Positions 1 to 5,640 of a stretch of DNA of 6,986 nt are shown here, piece by piece. The DNA comes from Planctomycetota bacterium (GTDB lineage Bacteria > Planctomycetota > Planctomycetia > Gemmatales > Gemmataceae): NCBI GenBank assembly GCA_016200155.1, contig JACQFG010000167.1:1-6986 (forward strand), in the 5' to 3' direction. The position numbers and the translations under genes are program-made. The notes under the pieces are model-generated. The model saw only the letters and a list, made by a program, of their open reading frames with translations. It made no database searches and was not told the origin of the DNA. Every line of letters starts with the position of its first letter. Position 1 is the first letter of the stretch.

Positions 1-882
1 AACGGCGGCTACGACACCCACTCCGATCAGGGTGCCGACGCTCCCGACGGCCAGCACTTCGCTGCCGCGGGGCCGCGAACCATTCGCCTGTGGGACCGTG
101 GCAGCGACAAGGAGGTCCGTCGGTTTGGCGGCGCCGATGTCGTCGGCCAATCCGCCGTCTTTTCGCCCGATGGCAAGCTCGTCGCGGCCGGTATCGAAAA
201 AGGCGGCATCCGCTTCTGGGACGCCGCCACCGCCACCGTCTTGCGCGATGTCCCTGCCCACCGGGCGACGGTCACGTCCCTCGCTTTTCCCGACGGCGGC
301 AAGACGCTGGTCTCCGGTTCGCTGGACGGCACCGCCATCGTCTGGGACCTGGACCGCCTGCTGAACGAGACCTCCGCCGACAAGGCCGAACTCGAGCAGC
401 TCTGGACCGCATTGGGTCAGCCCGATGCCGAAAAAGCAGCGCAGGCCATGCGCGCGTTCGCGGCTCGACCCAAGGAGACGCGGGCCTTCTTCAAGGAACG
501 CATTCGGCCGATACCGATCGTCGATGCCAAACGTCTCGACCAGTTGCTGATTGATTTGCACAGTAATCAGTTCGCGGTTCGGCAGCGCGCGAATGACGAA
601 CTTGAAAAGCTCGACGGTCAAGCTCGTTCCGCCCTGGAAAAGGCATTGCAGGATGATCCCGCCGTCGAAACCCGCCGGCGCATCGAGACGCTGCTGCAAA
701 GGTTAGAGCCGCCCATCAGTGCGCCTCATCTGCTTCGTAACCTTCGAGCGATCGAGGTGACGGAGCGCATCGGCACCGCGGAGGCGTACGCCTTTCTGCA
801 ATTGCTCGCCGACGGCGGCGCCGGCCATCGCCTGACCGAACAGGCCCGCGAGGCCGTGGTTCGCTTGACCAAACGACCCTGA
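1..882 (+). CDS. WD40 repeat protein with planctomycete-type C-terminal helical domain (5' end outside window)
   Basis: The frame is open from base 1 to the TGA at 880-882, giving the last 293 residues of a protein whose start lies upstream. The first ~118 residues hold the final beta-propeller blades: RTIRLWD, FSPDGKLVAAG followed by IRFWD, and TLVSGSLDGTAIVWD, each ending in the W-D signature. The remaining ~170 residues are charged and helix-rich (LEQLWTALGQPDAEKAAQAM, FAVRQRANDELEKLDG, RRRIETLLQRLEP, LLRNLRAIEVTERIGT). From family knowledge, this extension after WD40 repeats recurs in large planctomycete paralogue families, often below a kinase or sigma-factor-like N-terminus; whether such a domain exists here cannot be seen. 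Propellers are protein-interaction scaffolds; the partner is unknown. One early blade is poor (ADAPDGQHFAAAG), so some repeats are degenerate. The next gene starts 13 nt downstream, suggesting co-transcription. Confidence 0.9.
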   Translation, partial: NGGYDTHSDQGADAPDGQHFAAAGPRTIRLWDRGSDKEVRRFGGADVVGQSAVFSPDGKLVAAGIEKGGIRFWDAATATVLRDVPAHRATVTSLAFPDGGKTLVSGSLDGTAIVWDLDRLLNETSADKAELEQLWTALGQPDAEKAAQAMRAFAARPKETRAFFKERIRPIPIVDAKRLDQLLIDLHSNQFAVRQRANDELEKLDGQARSALEKALQDDPAVETRRRIETLLQRLEPPISAPHLLRNLRAIEVTERIGTAEAYAFLQLLADGGAGHRLTEQAREAVVRLTKRP

Positions 883-895
883 CGCCGAGGTTCCT

Positions 896-2440
896 ATGCG
901 CATCGCCATCGGCCAACTGTGGCAGGAAACCAACACGCTCAACCCGCTGCCGACGACGCTCACCGAATTCGAAGCGTTTGGCGTATTCGAGGGCGCGGCG
1001 CTGATCGACCAATTTGCCGAGACGAACGAGCTGGGCGGTTTCATTCAATCGTTGCGTGCCTGGCCCGAACAGCCGGAGATCATCGGCCTGATGCGCTTCG
1101 CCGCCTGGCCGAGCGGGCCGGTGGACGCGGCGACATTCCATGCGCTGATCGCGCGCACGGTGGATGCGCTGCAACGTGCCGGTCGTGTCGATGCCGTGCT
1201 GCTGGCGTTGCACGGTTCGCTCGTTGCCGAGTGCGAGGCGGATGTCGAAGGTCACTTGCTCCAGCGTGTGCGTGCGCTGATCGGCCCGAAGATTCCGCTT
1301 GTCGCCACGCTCGATCTGCACGCCAATGTCACGCGCCGCATGGTCGACAACGCCGACGTGCTGACGCTGTATCACACGGCCCCGCACATCGACGTCATGG
1401 GCACTGGCAGACGCGGCGCGGCGGCCCTGCGCCGTATGATGATCGACGGCGCCAAACCGGTGACGGCATTTCGCAAGCTGCCGCTCGTCGTGCCCGCCGA
1501 GCGCGCCAACACGCAGGATCCGACGAGTTTCAGCTACGGTGTCCGCAAGACGCTCGAAGGCTGGGAACGCAATCGGCACGTCCTCAGCGCAGGCCTCGCG
1601 ACCGTGCAGCCGTGGCTCGATATCCCCGATCTCGGCAGCTCGGTTTTAGTGATCGTCGACGGCGACGCGTGGAAGTCGTGGAGCGAGGAGGCCTGCGCGA
1701 ACCTGGCGAACGAGGTGTGGACGCATCGCCGCGACTACTTGCCGGAGCTGGTTGACGCCGCCGCCGCCGTTCGTGCGGCGTTTGTGGGGCACGTTTCCAA
1801 CGTGCCGGCGCGGCATGACGGGCAAGTTGAAAACGTGCCCCACGGACTGACCGTCATCAGCGACAGTGCCGACGCGACCACGTCCGGCTCGACCGGCGAC
1901 AGCACCGTCCTGCTGAGCGAGCTGATCAAGTACGATTGGCCGCGTCCGGCGCTCGTCACGCTCGTCGGTCCGGAAACGGTCGTCGAGGCGGAGCGTCGGG
2001 GAGTCGGTGCGGATTGGACCTCGTCGCTCGGAGCGTCGCGCAATCCGCGTGATTTCAAGCCGATCACGCTGCCGGTGCGAGTCGCAAATCTTTTCGATGC
2101 GAAGTTTATCTTGTCGGGCCATCTCGCGGAGAAGCTGCCGATCGACATGGGCCGATCCGCGGTGCTCGTTCACAAGAATGTACACATCGTCGTCACGAGC
2201 CGAACGGGGCCGCACTTTGCGCCGCAGCTTTTTCAAGCGGCGGGGATCGACCCATTCGCGGCGTCCGTGCTGATCGCGAAGAGCCCGTGCGGCTTCCGGG
2301 CAGCATACGCGGATCGCGCGAAGCAGATCTTCGTGGCACGCGCGCCGGGTTGTGCCCCGGCCGATTTCTGGACGCGGCCGTTCACGCGCATCCCGCGGCC
2401 GCTATGGCCGTGGGATGAGATGGAGTGGACGGCCAAGTAG
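896..2440 (+). CDS. M81 family (MlrC-like) zinc metallopeptidase, interrupted in frame by a palindromic repeat
   Basis: The 514-aa product has the two-domain plan of family M81: an N-terminal DUF1485/peptidase M81 domain (about residues 1-290) and a C-terminal MlrC_C domain (about 318-510, from VISDSADATTSG to KSPCGFRAAY). By motif and spacing, E11 (QETN), H106 (LHGSL), D140 and H142 (DLHAN) and H164 (APHID) correspond to the zinc-site residues reported for MlrC; the spacing 106-140-142-164 equals that of MlrC 150-184-186-208. The site therefore looks intact. MlrC itself cleaves linearised microcystin, but most M81 proteins have unknown peptide substrates, so no specific substrate is claimed. 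No signal peptide is visible, so it is probably cytoplasmic. The start is supported by GAGG at 887-890, five bases before the ATG. Residues 297-316 are encoded by an inserted 60-bp palindromic element between the domains and are probably absent from most relatives. Confidence 0.88.
   Translation: MRIAIGQLWQETNTLNPLPTTLTEFEAFGVFEGAALIDQFAETNELGGFIQSLRAWPEQPEIIGLMRFAAWPSGPVDAATFHALIARTVDALQRAGRVDAVLLALHGSLVAECEADVEGHLLQRVRALIGPKIPLVATLDLHANVTRRMVDNADVLTLYHTAPHIDVMGTGRRGAAALRRMMIDGAKPVTAFRKLPLVVPAERANTQDPTSFSYGVRKTLEGWERNRHVLSAGLATVQPWLDIPDLGSSVLVIVDGDAWKSWSEEACANLANEVWTHRRDYLPELVDAAAAVRAAFVGHVSNVPARHDGQVENVPHGLTVISDSADATTSGSTGDSTVLLSELIKYDWPRPALVTLVGPETVVEAERRGVGADWTSSLGASRNPRDFKPITLPVRVANLFDAKFILSGHLAEKLPIDMGRSAVLVHKNVHIVVTSRTGPHFAPQLFQAAGIDPFAASVLIAKSPCGFRAAYADRAKQIFVARAPGCAPADFWTRPFTRIPRPLWPWDEMEWTAK
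1784..1843. repeat. REPIN-like palindromic doublet inserted in frame in the M81 gene
   Basis: Two 23-nt arms (1784-1806 and 1821-1843) are inverted copies with 21 of 23 positions paired, separated by 14 nt. Each arm starts, read inward, with GTGG and is itself a hairpin: left GGCACGTT-TCC-AACGTGCC with a perfect 8-bp stem, right (reverse complement) GGCACGTT-TTC-AACTTGCC with one mismatch. Total length is exactly 60 bp, so the reading frame is kept; it encodes a peptide with the paired pattern HVSNVP and VENVPH. The reverse strand is also open across the element and gives a similar peptide (GHVFNLP, HVGNVPH). No target-site duplication is seen (GTTT before, GGAC after), as expected for REP-type mobility by Y1 transposases. 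Confidence 0.85.
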
Positions 2441-2460
2441 CGGCGCCGCGCGGTCCGCGG

Positions 2461-2486
2461 GTTCGCTGCGGGCGCTAAACGAGGAA
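2461..2486. repeat. Partial copy of the GGGCGCTAAAC repeat
   Basis: Bases 2468-2486 (GCGGGCGCTAAACGAGGAA) are identical over 19 nt to 5114-5132 upstream of the Nudix gene. Bases 2462-2480 also match the reverse complement of 5071-5089 at 18 of 19 positions. This is therefore a half element related to the inverted repeat at 5066-5130. It ends four bases before the -35 box of the DUF1080 gene. Confidence 0.7.
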
Positions 2487-2489
2487 TGG

Positions 2490-2517
2490 TTGACATCGAC
2501 GCGCATCCTGTTACGAT
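2490..2517 (+). promoter_or_regulatory. Predicted sigma70-type promoter of the DUF1080 gene
   Basis: A perfect -35 TTGACA (2490-2495) is followed after 16 nt by TACGAT (2512-2517), a 4-of-6 match to TATAAT. Transcription would start near 2524, giving a leader of about 30 nt that contains the Shine-Dalgarno AGGAG at 2542-2546, six bases before the ATG at 2553. It lies in the gap after the M81 stop codon, so the DUF1080 gene is probably an independent unit. Confidence 0.6.
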
Positions 2518-2552
2518 GGCCCCCGTTGCCCCCTTTCCTTCAGGAGTTCACC

Positions 2553-3161
2553 ATGAAACGCATCGTGTTGTCTTTGATCCTTGCGGGTTCGCTGTTCGTC
2601 GGCGCCGACGCCGGCGAAAAAGATGCCGGCATCAAGCAGCCGCCGGCCGGGTTCGCGTCGCTCTTCAACGGCAAGGACCTGTCCGCCTGGAAGGACGCCG
2701 ACAAGCGGCCCGAGTGGAAGATCGAAGACGGCCTCCTCCACTACACCGGCAAGGGGGGCAAGAACCTCGCCACTGCCAAGAAATACAAGGACTTCGAAAT
2801 GTGGGTCGACTGGAAAATCACCAAGGGCGGCGACAGCGGCATCTACCTGCGCGGCCAGCCTCAGGTCCAGATCTGGGACAACAAGGAAGGCTCCGGCGGA
2901 CTGTGGAATAACCCCGCCAAGAGCGACGGCAAGGTCCCGCTCGAAGTCAAGGACAAGAAAGTCGGCGAATGGAACTCCATGTACATCAAAATGATCGGCA
3001 CCAAAGTGACCGTCGTGCTCAACGACACCATCGTCGTCGACAACGCCGTCTTCCTCCAGGGCAAGATCCCCGCCGACGGCCCCATCGAACTCCAGGTCCA
3101 CGGCACGCCGCTCTGGTTCCGCAATGTGTTCGTCAAGGAGATCGTGCCGGACAAGAAGTGA
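2553..3161 (+). CDS. Exported DUF1080 (3-keto-disaccharide hydrolase) domain protein
   Basis: The 202-aa product begins with a signal peptide (MKR, hydrophobic IVLSLILAGSLFVG, likely cleavage near ADA at 18-20), so it acts in the periplasm or outside the cell. The mature part is one DUF1080 domain (Pfam 3-keto-disaccharide hydrolase, a concanavalin-like jelly roll): GFASLFNGKDLSAW at 33-46, then WKIEDGLLHY, FEMWVDWKI, the hallmark GDSGIYLRG, VQIWDN, GEWNSMYIKM, and the closing strands IELQVHGTPLWFRNVFVKEI. The domain is typically about 180-200 residues, so it is complete and alone. The family is hugely expanded in Planctomycetota and linked to glycan use, including 3-keto-glycoside hydrolysis or lysis; the substrate here is unknown. 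ATG 2553 is preferred over in-frame upstream starts because it carries AGGAG six bases upstream and begins the signal peptide. Confidence 0.92.
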   Translation: MKRIVLSLILAGSLFVGADAGEKDAGIKQPPAGFASLFNGKDLSAWKDADKRPEWKIEDGLLHYTGKGGKNLATAKKYKDFEMWVDWKITKGGDSGIYLRGQPQVQIWDNKEGSGGLWNNPAKSDGKVPLEVKDKKVGEWNSMYIKMIGTKVTVVLNDTIVVDNAVFLQGKIPADGPIELQVHGTPLWFRNVFVKEIVPDKK

Positions 3162-3165
3162 TGCT

Positions 3166-3299
3166 GGTGAGTGGTGAGTGGCGAGTGGTGAGTTCATCCC
3201 ATTGATTCCACCACACACACCCGTTTTGGGACGATGGGACGAACTTTCTTGCAGCAACCGACCTTGACACCACTCACCACTCACCACTCACCACTCACC
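3166..3299. repeat. Large fold-back in the DUF1080-ATPase gap
   Basis: The 179-nt gap between the DUF1080 stop and the ATPase start is dominated by an inverted repeat. The left arm 3166-3192 (units of AGTGGTG) pairs with the right arm 3273-3299 (units of CACCACT) at 26 of 27 positions. A second inverted repeat is nested inside: GTTCATCCCAT (3192-3202) against ATGGGACGAAC (3234-3244), 10 of 11. The hairpin lies 3' of the DUF1080 gene and could act as a transcript end or mRNA 3' stabiliser, but no U-tract follows, so a rho-independent terminator is not claimed. Confidence 0.75.
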
Positions 3300-3304
3300 T
3301 TGAC
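3261..3304. repeat. Exact (ACCACTC)x4 array flanked by 8-bp direct repeats
   Basis: Bases 3269-3296 are four perfect copies of the heptamer ACCACTC (28 nt). The array is bracketed by identical octamers ACCTTGAC at 3261-3268 and 3297-3304. This is a short tandem repeat that could change copy number by slippage; it ends just upstream of the -10 box of the ATPase gene. Confidence 0.8.
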
Positions 3305-3310
3305 CTGGCG

Positions 3311-3316
3311 TATAAT
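3311..3316 (+). promoter_or_regulatory. Consensus -10 box (TATAAT) upstream of the AAA ATPase gene
   Basis: TATAAT lies 24 nt upstream of the ATG at 3341. There is no good -35 at 16-18 nt: that position falls in the heptamer array (TCACCA, 3288-3293). TTGACC at 3300-3305 is only 5 nt upstream, and TTGACA at 3264-3269 is 41 nt upstream. Either an activator is used or the array has altered the promoter. Confidence 0.45.
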
Positions 3317-3340
3317 GAACTCGCTATCGCAATAGCCCTC

Positions 3341-4354
3341 ATGCCGGAACGAAAAATGGACCTGAACGACTTCGGAACGCAGACTGCCGATTCGCGCAAT
3401 AACGGCGAACAGCGCAACTACTATCGCCCGCCGGGGTACTATCCTGCGGAGGCGGGCAATCGGCCCGTGCAGTGGAAGATCGTGCAGGCCGGCGTCTTCG
3501 AACTCTGCGGATTAACCGCTCAGCATCTGCCCGCCGGCGCCTACAGTTGCTGTCTCAATCAGTACGGCGATGTCCAATTGATGACGCGCGATCTTCAAGT
3601 TGACGACCTCATCGACTTCGCCGATAGTTTGCCTGCCAAGATCCTGCTGGAGATCGAAAACTTCTGGAGCCTGGGCGATCTGTTTCTCAAGCACGGCTAC
3701 CTGCATCGCCGCGGCTATCTGCTCTACGGACCGCAAGGCTCGGGCAAAAGCTCCGTCGTGCATCAGGTCGTGCATCGCATCATCCGTGCGGGGCACGTCG
3801 CCGTCTTTTGCGAGCATCCCGGCTTTCTCACGCGGGCCATGGAAGTCTTTCGCAAGATCGAGCCGGACCGCCCGATCATCTGCCTGTTCGAGGACATCGA
3901 CGCGATCATCGAAATCCACGGCGACAGCGAACTTTTGCAATGGCTCGACGGCTCGCACCAGATCAACAAGGTCATCAACATCGCCACGACCAACTATCCC
4001 GAACGCCTCGATCGCCGCATCGTGTCCCGGCCGCGGCGGTTTGACCGCATCATCAAGATCGAATCGCCGACGGCGTCGATCCGCGACGCCTACTTCCGCA
4101 AGAAGCTGCCCGACCTGGTGACGAACGGCCAACTCACCCGCTGGATCGATCTCACGGAGGGCCTGTCGTTCGCGGCCCTGGCCGAGCTGGTCATCAGCGT
4201 CGCCTGCCTGGGCAACAACCTCGAAGAAACCGTGACGCTGCTGCGCGGCCTCGACGATCATCAGCCCAACAGCAAGGAATTCGACCGCCCCGGCGCCATG
4301 GGCTTCGGCTCCCCGCCGCGCCATCGCCATCGGGATGACAGTCTGCCGTTCTAA
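3341..4354 (+). CDS. AAA+ family ATPase, role unknown
   Basis: The 337-aa protein has a ~100-residue N-terminal region without a recognised domain and a single AAA+ module at about 105-270. Visible motifs are Walker A GPQGSGKS (130-137, K136), Walker B IICLFEDID (179-187), sensor-1 ATTN (N218), and the second region of homology SRPRRFDR (229-236), whose arginines would supply the finger to a neighbouring subunit. The pattern resembles the CDC48/BCS1-like branch, which forms hexameric rings that remodel or translocate proteins. There is no protease domain, signal peptide or membrane segment. The C-terminus is a low-complexity basic tail (PPRHRHRDDS). ATG 3341 has no Shine-Dalgarno; ATG 3356 (M6) has GGAA six bases upstream (3346-3349) and is a serious alternative. 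The target is unknown, and neighbours give no functional hint. Confidence 0.85.
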   Translation: MPERKMDLNDFGTQTADSRNNGEQRNYYRPPGYYPAEAGNRPVQWKIVQAGVFELCGLTAQHLPAGAYSCCLNQYGDVQLMTRDLQVDDLIDFADSLPAKILLEIENFWSLGDLFLKHGYLHRRGYLLYGPQGSGKSSVVHQVVHRIIRAGHVAVFCEHPGFLTRAMEVFRKIEPDRPIICLFEDIDAIIEIHGDSELLQWLDGSHQINKVINIATTNYPERLDRRIVSRPRRFDRIIKIESPTASIRDAYFRKKLPDLVTNGQLTRWIDLTEGLSFAALAELVISVACLGNNLEETVTLLRGLDDHQPNSKEFDRPGAMGFGSPPRHRHRDDSLPF

Positions 4355-4360
4355 CGCGAA

Positions 4361-4392
4361 TCACGAAACGACGAAAGAACGAAAACACGAAA
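4361..4392. repeat. Four tandem NNACGAAA octamers
   Basis: The units TCACGAAA, CGACGAAA, GAACGAAA and ACACGAAA follow each other without gaps between the ATPase stop and the Shine-Dalgarno of the PDZ gene. The last six bases of each unit are identical and the first two vary. This A-rich unstructured leader may help ribosome access, or may simply be a degenerate microsatellite. Confidence 0.7.
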
Positions 4393-4407
4393 TTCGGAGG
4401 GTTAGCC

Positions 4408-5064
4408 ATGTTTCGCTGGATGCTGGTTGCCATGTTCCTGGCGGCGTCGAGCGTCGCCTATGGACAGAACGAGCCGAAGAAGGAAGAAAAGAAGGAAGAG
4501 AAGAAATCCGAACCGGCCAAGAAGCCGACGCCCGGGTTTCCCGACATCGACGAGTTCATCAAGAAGCTGCCGCCGGATTTGCCGAAGGTCCAGGTGGAAA
4601 TGATTCGCAAGAACCTCGAGCTGGCGAAGAAGCGGTTCGACGAAGGACAGAAGCGAGCCGAGGACGCGCGCAAGCGAGCCGCGCAGTTTCAGCGGCCGCT
4701 GCCGGGGAAGCTCGGCATTCGCGCCGAGAATCGTCTCGGTGTTCGCGTGGAGAAACCCGGCGACGCGCTCATCGCACAACTCGGGTTGGCGGAAGGAAAG
4801 GGGATAGTGCTTGCGGAAGTGCGTGAGGGGTCAGCAGCGGCGAAAGCCGGATTGAAGGCAAACGACATCTTGCTGGAGCTGGCCGGCAAGGAGGTGTCGA
4901 GCGATGTGACGGCGTTCACGAAAACGCTCGACGAGATCAAGAAGGACACGCCGGTGGATGCCGTCGTTCTGCGCAAGGGCAAGAAGGAAACCGTGAAGGG
5001 GATCACGTTGCCCGAGACGCCGCCGCAAAAACGCCAGCTTCAGTTGCAGCGTCGCATCAAGTAG
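4408..5064 (+). CDS. Secreted single-PDZ-domain protein
   Basis: The 218-aa product starts with a signal peptide (hydrophobic 4-17, likely cleavage after AYG at 17-19). A K/E/P-rich low-complexity linker follows (about 23-42, runs of KKEE), then a charged helical segment (about 60-95, MIRKNLELAKKRFDEGQKRAEDARKR) that could form a coiled coil, then one PDZ domain (about 109-200) with LGVRVE, the GIVLAEVREGSAAAKAGLKANDILLEL core and GKEV. PDZ domains bind C-terminal peptides; DegP/HtrA proteases carry them, but no trypsin-like domain or catalytic triad is present here, so this looks like a periplasmic adaptor or sensor. ATG 4408 is supported by GGAGG at 4396-4400, seven bases upstream. The gap to the ATPase gene is 53 nt, so co-transcription is possible. 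The partner is unknown. Confidence 0.88.
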   Translation: MFRWMLVAMFLAASSVAYGQNEPKKEEKKEEKKSEPAKKPTPGFPDIDEFIKKLPPDLPKVQVEMIRKNLELAKKRFDEGQKRAEDARKRAAQFQRPLPGKLGIRAENRLGVRVEKPGDALIAQLGLAEGKGIVLAEVREGSAAAKAGLKANDILLELAGKEVSSDVTAFTKTLDEIKKDTPVDAVVLRKGKKETVKGITLPETPPQKRQLQLQRRIK

Positions 5065-5065
5065 T

Positions 5066-5130
5066 CCTTGTTTAGCGCCCGCAGTGAAGCGCCCGACGCC
5101 CCGGCGCATGACGGCGGGCGCTAAACGAGG
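5066..5130. repeat. Palindromic element with TTTAGCGCCCGC arms, supplying the Nudix Shine-Dalgarno
   Basis: Left arm 5066-5082 and right arm 5114-5130 pair over 17 nt with one G-U wobble (T5069 with G5127), around a 31-nt centre that holds a second AGCGCCCG (5088-5095) able to compete for the right arm. The element starts one base after the PDZ stop codon and its end, GAGG (5127-5130), is the ribosome-binding site of the Nudix ATG at 5136. When the stem forms in mRNA the site would be paired, so it could act as a 3' structure for the PDZ transcript and limit Nudix translation. A half copy is at 2461-2486. Confidence 0.8.
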
Positions 5131-5135
5131 AAAAC

Positions 5136-5600
5136 ATGGGAAAATACGTCTACGAATATCCGCGCCCGGCGGTGACGGTGGATATCGTAATCGTCACGCG
5201 CGAGCAGAAGCCGCGCGTGCTGCTCGTCAAGCGGAAGCACGAGCCGTTCCAGGGGATGTGGGCGACGCCGGGCGGGTTCATCGAGATGGACGAATCGCTC
5301 GACGCCGCCGCCAAACGCGAGCTGTTCGAGGAGACCGGCGTGCGCATGGAGAAGCTGACGCAGCTCCACGCGTTCGGCGATCCGAAGCGCGACCCGCGCG
5401 GCCGCAACATCGCGGTGGCGTATCTCGCCGTCGTCGATCCAGATGACTTGCAGCCGCGCGCGGGCGACGATGCGGCCGAGGTCGGCTGGTTCTCGTTGGC
5501 GCGGCCGCCGAAGCTGGCGTTCGATCACAAGCATATTCTCGCCGTCGCCCGGAAATTCTTGAAGTCCCGTGGTGCAGGCGGCTCGCCTGCACGCAAGTAA
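5136..5600 (+). CDS. Nudix family hydrolase (ADP-ribose pyrophosphatase-like)
   Basis: The 154-aa protein has a perfect Nudix box at residues 47-69 (G47, E53, R61-E62-L63, E65-E66, G68-V69), which binds Mg2+ and cleaves a nucleoside diphosphate linked to another moiety. The N-terminal YEYPRPAVTVDIVIV and the VLLVKRKHEPFQGMWATPGGF block resemble the ADP-ribose pyrophosphatase/NrtR-type subgroup; no winged-helix domain follows, so it is an enzyme rather than a regulator. Exact substrate is not predictable. It is cytoplasmic, with no signal peptide. ATG 5136 has GAGG at 5127-5130 from the upstream palindromic element. Residues 144-154 (SRGAGGSPARK) and the TAA stop are encoded by another palindromic element at 5567-5630, so the native C-terminus has been replaced or extended by repeat DNA. 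Confidence 0.92.
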   Translation: MGKYVYEYPRPAVTVDIVIVTREQKPRVLLVKRKHEPFQGMWATPGGFIEMDESLDAAAKRELFEETGVRMEKLTQLHAFGDPKRDPRGRNIAVAYLAVVDPDDLQPRAGDDAAEVGWFSLARPPKLAFDHKHILAVARKFLKSRGAGGSPARK

Positions 5601-5630
5601 ACCCGTGCAGGCGAGCCGCCTGCACCACGG
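5567..5630. repeat. Perfect 27-bp inverted repeat, REPIN-like, overlapping the Nudix 3' end
   Basis: Arms 5567-5593 and 5604-5630 are perfect inverted copies (27 of 27) around the 10-nt centre CAAGTAAACC. Each arm contains GTGG followed by its own hairpin: TGCAGGCG-GCT-CGCCTGCA (5573-5591), and the same inverted on the right. The Nudix stop codon TAA (5598-5600) sits in the central spacer. Perfect arms suggest recent insertion or gene conversion. Position between Nudix and folK means the transcript would carry a very stable hairpin 11 nt before the folK start. Confidence 0.9.
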
Positions 5631-5640
5631 TCATCCCGCC

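Noticed and set aside
716..1579. Long antisense reading frame (287 aa) opposite the WD40 and M81 genes
   Set aside because: It is a GC-rich shadow frame with Arg/Gly/Ala-rich, motif-free translation; the + strand here encodes well-recognised domains.
2446..2460. CCGCG/CGCGG hairpin after the M81 stop as a rho-independent terminator
   Set aside because: The stem is only 5 bp with no following T-run; in such GC-rich DNA it is likely chance.
2511..3287. Antisense 258-aa frame opposite the DUF1080 gene
   Set aside because: The + strand has signal peptide, Shine-Dalgarno, promoter and complete DUF1080 motifs; the antisense product matches no family I recognise.
3166..3299. CRISPR array from the regularly repeated heptamers
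   Set aside because: Units are 7 nt and directly adjacent with no spacers; no cas genes are present.
3300..3316. TTGACC plus TATAAT as a complete sigma70 promoter
   Set aside because: The spacing is 5 nt, far from the needed 16-18, so only the -10 was annotated.
3512..4330. Antisense 272-aa frame opposite the AAA ATPase
   Set aside because: It mirrors the codon periodicity of the ATPase gene and shows no domain motifs.
5061..5064. GTAG at the PDZ stop codon as a REP head for the 5066-5130 element
   Set aside because: It is not followed by a self-palindromic hairpin with a 3-nt loop as in the other three elements; it overlaps a Lys-stop codon pair and is probably coincidence.
5569..5640. 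Earlier GTG start for the FolK-SDR protein, adding about 24 residues
   Set aside because: The extra residues would be pure translation of the palindromic repeat and overlap the Nudix gene; HPPK proteins normally begin a few residues before the YIALGSNLGDR motif, which fits ATG 5641.
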